Assembly (NCBI GenBank): GCA_025937615.1
Contig: JAICRA010000029.1
Coordinates: 1 to 10,031 of the forward strand
Reading direction: 5' to 3'
DNA length: 10,031 nt
DNA from: Thermomicrobiales bacterium
GTDB taxonomy: Bacteria; Chloroflexota; Chloroflexia; Thermomicrobiales; UBA6265
Shown: in pieces, positions 6,752-10,031 of the stretch
Layout of the letters: each line of letters begins with the position of its first letter
Numbering within the stretch: position 1 is the first letter of the stretch
Made by a program: the position numbers and the translations under genes
The notes under the pieces: model-generated
Databases searched by the model: none
Seen by the model: the letters and a program-made list of their open reading frames with translations, nothing else
What the model was told of the DNA's origin: nothing

Positions 6752-6802
6752 AGTCGCGGGCATGGTAGCAGTTACGCGGGCCTTCCGGACCGCATCGCGA
6801 CT
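6752..6802 (-). promoter_or_regulatory. Inverted repeat in the upstream region of the importer operon
   Basis: AGTCGCG (6752-6758) and CGCGACT (6796-6802) form a perfect 7-bp arm pair. They enclose a second hairpin at 6776-6793 that reads, on the minus strand, GCGGTCC-GGAA-GGCCCGC with one mismatch and a GNRA-type loop. The gap 6693-6820 between dapB and the binding-protein gene must hold the operon's promoter if it is transcribed separately. The only -10-like string on the minus strand is TGCTACCAT, with no matching -35, so I do not call a promoter. The repeat could be an operator or a leader fold, or chance in GC-rich DNA. Confidence 0.3.
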
Positions 6803-6820
6803 TGACGGATGAGAGATCGA

Positions 6821-7597
6821 TTAGAGAAATCCCGGCAGTGTTGCTGGGTCGTACCATCCGGGCGGTTGATCGACGATCAGGCAAGCCGCGCGGAGGGCGC
6901 CTTCCGCATATGACTTCCGGCTGAAGGCACGATGGGAAAGGCGGAGCTCTTCGCCCTCGCCGGCGAGGATCACAGTGTGCTCACCAGGGTTGCCTCCCGA
7001 TCTGATGGCATGGATGCCAATTTCCTCGGGCGCCCTGCGGCTCGCACCTTCACGACCATATTTCGCACGATCTGCAACTCCCCCGCCGCTGGCATCGGCG
7101 ACGACCCGCGCCATCGCCAGGGCGGTTCCGGACGGCGCATCCGCTTTGTGCCAGTGGTGGGTCTCGACGATCTCGACGTCGTAACCCTCGAGGGCGCGCA
7201 CGAGTGCAGGCAAGGCGGCGAGGGCTGCGTTCAGCCCAGGACTCATGTTGGCCGCGTGGAAGATCGGTATGCGCGCCGCAGCCGCGCGCAGGAATGCCAT
7301 CTGGGCATCGTCAAGCCCAGTCGTGCCGCAGACCATCGGCACGCCAGCGGACGCGCATGCTACCGCGTGATCGACGGTCCCTTCTGGCGCTGAAAAATCG
7401 ATCAATACATCGATCTCCGGCAACAGAGTCGCCACTTCCGCGAACAACCGGATGCCATCCGGCCCTGATTCCATGGTGCGTGCCTGGCGGCTAAGGCCGC
7501 CGATCAGCGCCATCCGCGGGTCGTCTGTCGCAAGGGAGGCAATCTCACGGCCCATCCTGCCCCGGATGCCGGCAATTCCAATCCGCAGCGTCGTCAT
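6821..7597 (-). CDS. dapB: 4-hydroxy-tetrahydrodipicolinate reductase
   Basis: A 258-residue cytosolic enzyme that reduces hydroxy-tetrahydrodipicolinate to tetrahydrodipicolinate with NAD(P)H in lysine and diaminopimelate synthesis. Visible motifs are the Rossmann loop GIAGIRGRMG (7-16), DFSAPEG (67-73), CGTTGL (90-95), and the catalytic block ETHHWHKADAPSGTA (145-159) with H147, H148 and K151. The substrate-binding RSGGNPGEHTVIL follows at 199-211. All key residues are present and the length is normal. The frame stays open 46 codons further upstream, but conserved sequence begins at the ATG chosen here (7595-7597). That ATG lies 7 bases after the stop of the opine-dehydrogenase-like gene. 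The Shine-Dalgarno is weak, suggesting translation coupled to the upstream gene. No terminator is evident after it. Confidence 0.95.
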   Translation of the reverse strand: MTTLRIGIAGIRGRMGREIASLATDDPRMALIGGLSRQARTMESGPDGIRLFAEVATLLPEIDVLIDFSAPEGTVDHAVACASAGVPMVCGTTGLDDAQMAFLRAAAARIPIFHAANMSPGLNAALAALPALVRALEGYDVEIVETHHWHKADAPSGTALAMARVVADASGGGVADRAKYGREGASRRAPEEIGIHAIRSGGNPGEHTVILAGEGEELRLSHRAFSRKSYAEGALRAACLIVDQPPGWYDPATLPGFL

Positions 7598-7604
7598 GCC
7601 CGGA

Positions 7605-8702
7605 TCAACCAGCAATCCCAGCCGCGGAAGACAATGAGTCTGCGCTCGACTGCTCGAGCCCAAGCGCCCGCAAGCCGCGGGTTTCGGATCGAAAATCCTT
7701 GCCCAGCGTAGCCGATGCGAGCGCGACCAGAGCATCGATCACGGGCGTCTCCACGCCGAGCTGGTCGCCCAGCAGCGCCCAGGTCGCCAATCCGAACGGG
7801 ATGTCCTCGGTCAGCCATCGCGTCTCGACCTGCCCAGGAGCTCGTAGCGCGGTCAACATCCGGGAGCCGTTGATCGTCGACCAGAAGTCGCCCGCTGGAC
7901 CGAAACCGGCACGGTGGAACGCTTCGGCGACCGGGGTCAGGTCCAGACCCAGCGCCGCCCCGAGCGCCAACCGCTCGCGGTCAACCGCCTCGATGACGTT
8001 GACCACAGACGGTGTGACACCTTCCTCGTAGAACCAGAACTCGCCGCGGCTGCGTTCGATGCGCCCGGCATTCATCAGCACACCGGGCGGATGCACGACC
8101 GGGTTTAGCGCCGAGAGACCGGCTTCCAGCGCACTGTGATAGGCAACCGCTCCCGGGAACAGCGCCCGCAAGACAGGCATCGCCTCGTCAGTCTGGGAAG
8201 CCGGCTCGACGCCGATTCCGAGCCCGGTGACCGTGCCCCAGATCACGGCCCGGTCCGGGCCGCTCTTGCGACAGACGTACGGCGCGGTATCGGACTCTGC
8301 GACGATCACGCCGTCGGTCCCCGCCTCGCGCAACGCGGTGGCGACTGCCAATGCGCCGAGATTCCCCGGCAGGAGCGCCAGGAGATGTCCGGGTTTCAGG
8401 TGTGGCAGAAGCTGCTCCAGAAACGGCGCGTGGGCATAGGACGGAACCGAGCAGACGAGCGTCTCGGACCAGGCAAGCGCCTCGGATGGATCGGTCGCCA
8501 CCGCGGCCAGCTGCGCTGCCCCGGTCGCTCCGGCGCCATCGAGGTGAATCGTCAACGATCTCCGGATAGGCTCGATCGTCTGCGCGAAATCTGGATGCTC
8601 CCAGAGCAACACCTCGAACCCGGTCAGCGCCAGATTCGCCGCCATACTGAACGCGGTATTCCCTCCGCCAAGGACCGTTACTCGCTTTTCGGCCAAGACC
8701 AT
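7605..8702 (-). CDS. NAD/NADP octopine/nopaline dehydrogenase family protein
   Basis: A 365-residue oxidoreductase with the two-domain opine-dehydrogenase layout. The N-terminal Rossmann domain carries VLGGGNTAFSMAANLA (10-25), followed by a strand ending LLWEHP. The C-terminal Octopine_DH domain carries LNPVVHPPGVLMNAG (199-213), with the N-x3-H pair (N200, H204) that provides the catalytic histidine in characterised opine dehydrogenases. LTEDIPFGL at 297-305 is another family block. Members reductively couple an amino acid to a 2-keto acid, or the reverse, but bacterial relatives are largely uncharacterised and the substrate cannot be deduced. The ATG has only a distant GAGG; a TTG two codons later sits 6 nt after GGGGG and is an equally good start. 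It is followed 7 bases later by dapB, implying a two-gene operon. A ketopantoate-reductase-like role is a less likely alternative. Confidence 0.85.
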   Translation of the reverse strand: MVLAEKRVTVLGGGNTAFSMAANLALTGFEVLLWEHPDFAQTIEPIRRSLTIHLDGAGATGAAQLAAVATDPSEALAWSETLVCSVPSYAHAPFLEQLLPHLKPGHLLALLPGNLGALAVATALREAGTDGVIVAESDTAPYVCRKSGPDRAVIWGTVTGLGIGVEPASQTDEAMPVLRALFPGAVAYHSALEAGLSALNPVVHPPGVLMNAGRIERSRGEFWFYEEGVTPSVVNVIEAVDRERLALGAALGLDLTPVAEAFHRAGFGPAGDFWSTINGSRMLTALRAPGQVETRWLTEDIPFGLATWALLGDQLGVETPVIDALVALASATLGKDFRSETRGLRALGLEQSSADSLSSAAGIAG

Positions 8703-8714
8703 CCCCCACAGTCC

Positions 8715-8732
8715 GCCTCACATCCGGGAGGC
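8715..8732 (-). promoter_or_regulatory. Small hairpin covering the putative ribosome binding site of the opine-dehydrogenase-like gene
   Basis: On the minus strand GCCTC (8732-8728) and GAGGC (8719-8715) form a perfect 5-bp stem with an 8-nt loop. The GAGG in its 3' arm is the best Shine-Dalgarno match before the ATG at 8702. It lies between the larger stem-loop at 8742-8786 and the start codon, so the two could be alternative parts of a leader. The stem is short and may be chance. Confidence 0.3.
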
Positions 8733-8741
8733 AACGACCAG

Positions 8742-8786
8742 GAGCCATCCCTGAACTCCATCCGTCGGGAGTATCAGGGATGGCTC
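8742..8786 (-). other. Long stem-loop between the OsmC-family and opine-dehydrogenase-like genes
   Basis: GAGCCATCCCTGA (8742-8754) is exactly complementary to TCAGGGATGGCTC (8774-8786). After one bulged A (8773), ACTCC (8755-8759) pairs with GGAGT (8768-8772). The result is an 18-bp stem with an 8-nt loop. It starts about 40 bases past the OsmC-family stop on the minus strand, where a terminator is expected. No T-tract follows on that strand (it reads CTGGTCGTTG), so a classic intrinsic terminator is not supported. It may be a 3'-end stabiliser, a Rho-assisted terminator, or part of the leader of the downstream operon. The remainder of the 126-base gap shows nothing else convincing. Confidence 0.65.
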
Positions 8787-8828
8787 AGCAGGAAGAAACA
8801 GGCCGCGGGCGGCGATCCGCGTCTGCGT

Positions 8829-9359
8829 TTAGACCTGGAGCGCTTGCCCGTTCAGCCGTGACTCACCGCGCACTGACACCGGTTGCTTGAGGATGTCCAG
8901 AACCGGGCAATGATCGTTGACTGTCTCGACCAGACGGGCGATATCCTCTGGAGGAGCGGGACTGGAGATATCGACGGTAAAGGTGACGTCCTGGAAGCCT
9001 GCCGGGACATCCGCGACTCCGAAGAATCCGCGCAGGTCCAAGCGACCCTCGGCCGTCACGTCGACGCCATCGAGCGGGATGCCTAGCACCCGCGCGTACG
9101 TCGCATAGACGATTTCCTGACAGGTGCCAAGGGCGGCGAGGACCAGTTCGACCGGTGTGGGTCCACTGTCGGTACCACCGATCAATGGCGGTTCATCGAC
9201 GTCGAGAGCGAACTCACGGATTTGCACCTTGGTGCGGTACTCGTCGACGAGGGACGTGTTCGCCGAAAACGTCACCATAGGTGGCTCGGGCGCATTACCG
9301 AGATCCGTCCGCACCTGTTCGATCACTGTGCCAAGCCGGTCGACCTGCTGCGTGACCAC
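8829..9359 (-). CDS. OsmC family protein (probable thiol peroxidase)
   Basis: A 176-residue cytosolic protein of the OsmC/Ohr superfamily, which reduces organic hydroperoxides with a pair of cysteines. Residues 62-82 hold the family core GTDSGPTPVELVLAALGTCQE with the peroxidatic cysteine C80, and the resolving cysteine C151 lies in DHCPVLD, the usual second site. The N-terminal 28 or so residues form a short extension before the first beta strand. It belongs to the general OsmC branch more than to Ohr, and the actual substrate is uncertain. The start is GTG, fixed by a near-perfect AAAGGAG eight bases upstream. The gene appears to be transcribed alone, from a promoter at about 9429-9457 and with a structured leader, between the response regulator and the opine-dehydrogenase operon. 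Confidence 0.92.
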   Translation of the reverse strand: MVTQQVDRLGTVIEQVRTDLGNAPEPPMVTFSANTSLVDEYRTKVQIREFALDVDEPPLIGGTDSGPTPVELVLAALGTCQEIVYATYARVLGIPLDGVDVTAEGRLDLRGFFGVADVPAGFQDVTFTVDISSPAPPEDIARLVETVNDHCPVLDILKQPVSVRGESRLNGQALQV

Positions 9360-9360
9360 C

Positions 9361-9426
9361 GTCGCATCTCCTTTAGCGACACCGGCAACAGAGTCGTCCC
9401 CACGACGCCTCCTCCTACCGGAGGCG
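9361..9426 (-). promoter_or_regulatory. Structured 5' leader of the OsmC-family gene
   Basis: Three short perfect hairpins lie between the promoter and start codon. CGCCTCC (9406-9412) pairs with GGAGGCG (9420-9426), with a 7-nt loop. GTCGT (9393-9397) pairs with ACGAC (9402-9406) around CCCC. On the minus strand GTCGC (9380-9376) pairs with GCGAC (9365-9361), displaying the Shine-Dalgarno AAAGGAG in its 10-nt loop. The first two share base 9406, so they would compete at that base. The third could present or restrict the ribosome binding site. Function is inferred from position only. Confidence 0.4.
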
Positions 9427-9428
9427 CT

Positions 9429-9457
9429 ATTCTAGAGTTATTGATCAAGAAATACAA
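9429..9457 (-). promoter_or_regulatory. Candidate sigma-A-type promoter for the OsmC-family gene
   Basis: On the minus strand TTGTAT (9457-9452) and TAGAAT (9434-9429) are separated by exactly 17 bases in a locally AT-rich stretch of otherwise GC-rich DNA. The -10 matches the consensus at five of six positions; the -35 matches only at its TTG. Transcription would start near 9422, giving a leader of about 60 nt. The spacer contains TTGATCAA, an 8-bp palindrome (9441-9448) that could be an operator half or full site. Confidence 0.5.
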
Positions 9458-9521
9458 TACGGGTGCGCGGCGGAAGGCAGAGACGAGTTCGCTTAGGCGG
9501 CCGTGTCAGGTCCTGTCATCG

Positions 9522-10031
9522 TCAATCTGCAGCCGCTGCCTTCCCCCTTGGCTGGCGCAGAACGTAGCCAACGCCACGCACGGTCTGGATGAGGCGCGGC
9601 TCGCCGCCCTCTTCCAGCGCCTTGCGCACTGTTGAGACGGTCACCGCCAGAACATTCGACTCGCCTCGGAACTGTCCACCCCAGACCCGCTGGATGATCG
9701 TGTCGTATGACATGACCTGATTCGGATGCTCCATCAGGGCCGCCAGCAGGTCGAACTGCTTGGCGGTCAGTATCACCTCCCGATCGCCGCGGTAGACGGT
9801 GCGCGCACCAGGATCGAGCGTGAGGTCCTCGAAGGTGATGATCTCCCGCTGCTTCGACCTCACTTCAGGAGCCCGCGAGCGGCGCAGCAGCGAGCGCACC
9901 CGAGCCATCAGTTCCGTGATCGCGAAGGGCTTCGGCACGTAATCATCGGCCCCGGCATCCAATCCACTCACCCGGTCCGGGACGGCGTCGAGGGCAGTCA
10001 GCATCAGGATCGGCACCGGCGGTTGCTCGTA
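9522..10031 (-). CDS. OmpR/PhoB-family response regulator, N-terminus cut by window
   Basis: DNA-binding response regulator of a two-component system. The frame stays open to the right edge ([15 protein letters not shown]...), so the window holds only the last part of the receiver domain; the phospho-accepting aspartate lies outside. Visible receiver residues are the conserved threonine in ILMLTA and the lysine in [10 protein letters not shown]. After a linker of about 20 residues comes a complete winged-helix effector domain: the [16 protein letters not shown] strands, [19 protein letters not shown], the recognition region [15 protein letters not shown] and the C-terminal hairpin [12 protein letters not shown]. 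The protein ends with a short alanine-rich tail. The GTG at 10014-10016 is internal, since it encodes a valine within a receiver strand. No sensor kinase is in view. The 162-base gap to the OsmC-family gene contains that gene's promoter and leader. Confidence 0.93.
   Translation of the reverse strand, partial: YEQPPVPILMLTALDAVPDRVSGLDAGADDYVPKPFAITELMARVRSLLRRSRAPEVRSKQREIITFEDLTLDPGARTVYRGDREVILTAKQFDLLAALMEHPNQVMSYDTIIQRVWGGQFRGESNVLAVTVSTVRKALEEGGEPRLIQTVRGVGYVLRQPRGKAAAAD

Noticed and set aside
6764..6772. Extended -10 promoter (TGCTACCAT, minus strand) for the importer operon
   Set aside because: No acceptable -35 lies 16-18 bases upstream and the hexamer TACCAT is a weak match, so it is not distinguishable from chance.
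6693..6820. Purine riboswitch upstream of the nucleoside importer
   Set aside because: Apart from a generic stem enclosing a hairpin, none of the conserved junction or loop nucleotides of the purine aptamer can be found and the size is too small.
7598..7735. 46-codon N-terminal extension of DapB
   Set aside because: The extra frame overlaps the end of the upstream gene, lacks conserved sequence, and the DapB Rossmann strand begins right after the ATG at 7597.

Overview
The window is GC-rich, densely packed bacterial chromosome with several GTG and TTG starts and no sign of phage, insertion sequence, CRISPR or RNA gene. The gene content points to a free-living aerobic heterotroph: a heme O synthase, a BMP-type nucleoside ABC importer whose binding protein has no lipobox, DapB, and an opine-dehydrogenase-family enzyme. 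The protein style reminds me of Thermomicrobia (Chloroflexota), but that is an impression from sequence style and not a computed placement.

Layout. Positions 1-828 (+) hold the C-terminal part of CtaB, cut by the left edge. A leader with a compound hairpin (881-938) precedes a TerC/YjbE-family membrane protein (959-1660, +). The convergent gap 1661-1918 carries three successive perfect hairpins, the last a probable terminator, and then degenerate heptanucleotide repeats. From 6692 back to 1919 (-) runs a complete four-gene importer: substrate-binding protein, double-domain ATPase and two permeases. A strong palindrome and a possible six-codon minicistron sit between the binding protein and the ATPase. 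Upstream, also on the minus strand, are an opine-dehydrogenase-family gene (7605-8702) and dapB (6821-7597), separated by 7 bases and probably co-transcribed. Further right are a two-cysteine OsmC-family protein (8829-9359), with a plausible promoter and structured 5' leader, and the C-terminal part of an OmpR/PhoB-type response regulator (9522 to the right edge).

How the genes relate. The importer is a self-contained unit, most likely for purine or other nucleosides. dapB makes tetrahydrodipicolinate for lysine and diaminopimelate, and its tight coupling to an opine-dehydrogenase-like enzyme is the most interesting metabolic association here. CtaB feeds heme O/A to terminal oxidases, OsmC handles peroxides, and the response regulator belongs to a two-component system whose sensor is not in the window. 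I found no clearly new system among the proteins. The observations worth following are mostly non-coding: structured leaders, the hairpin cluster, the palindrome with minicistron, and the heptad repeats.
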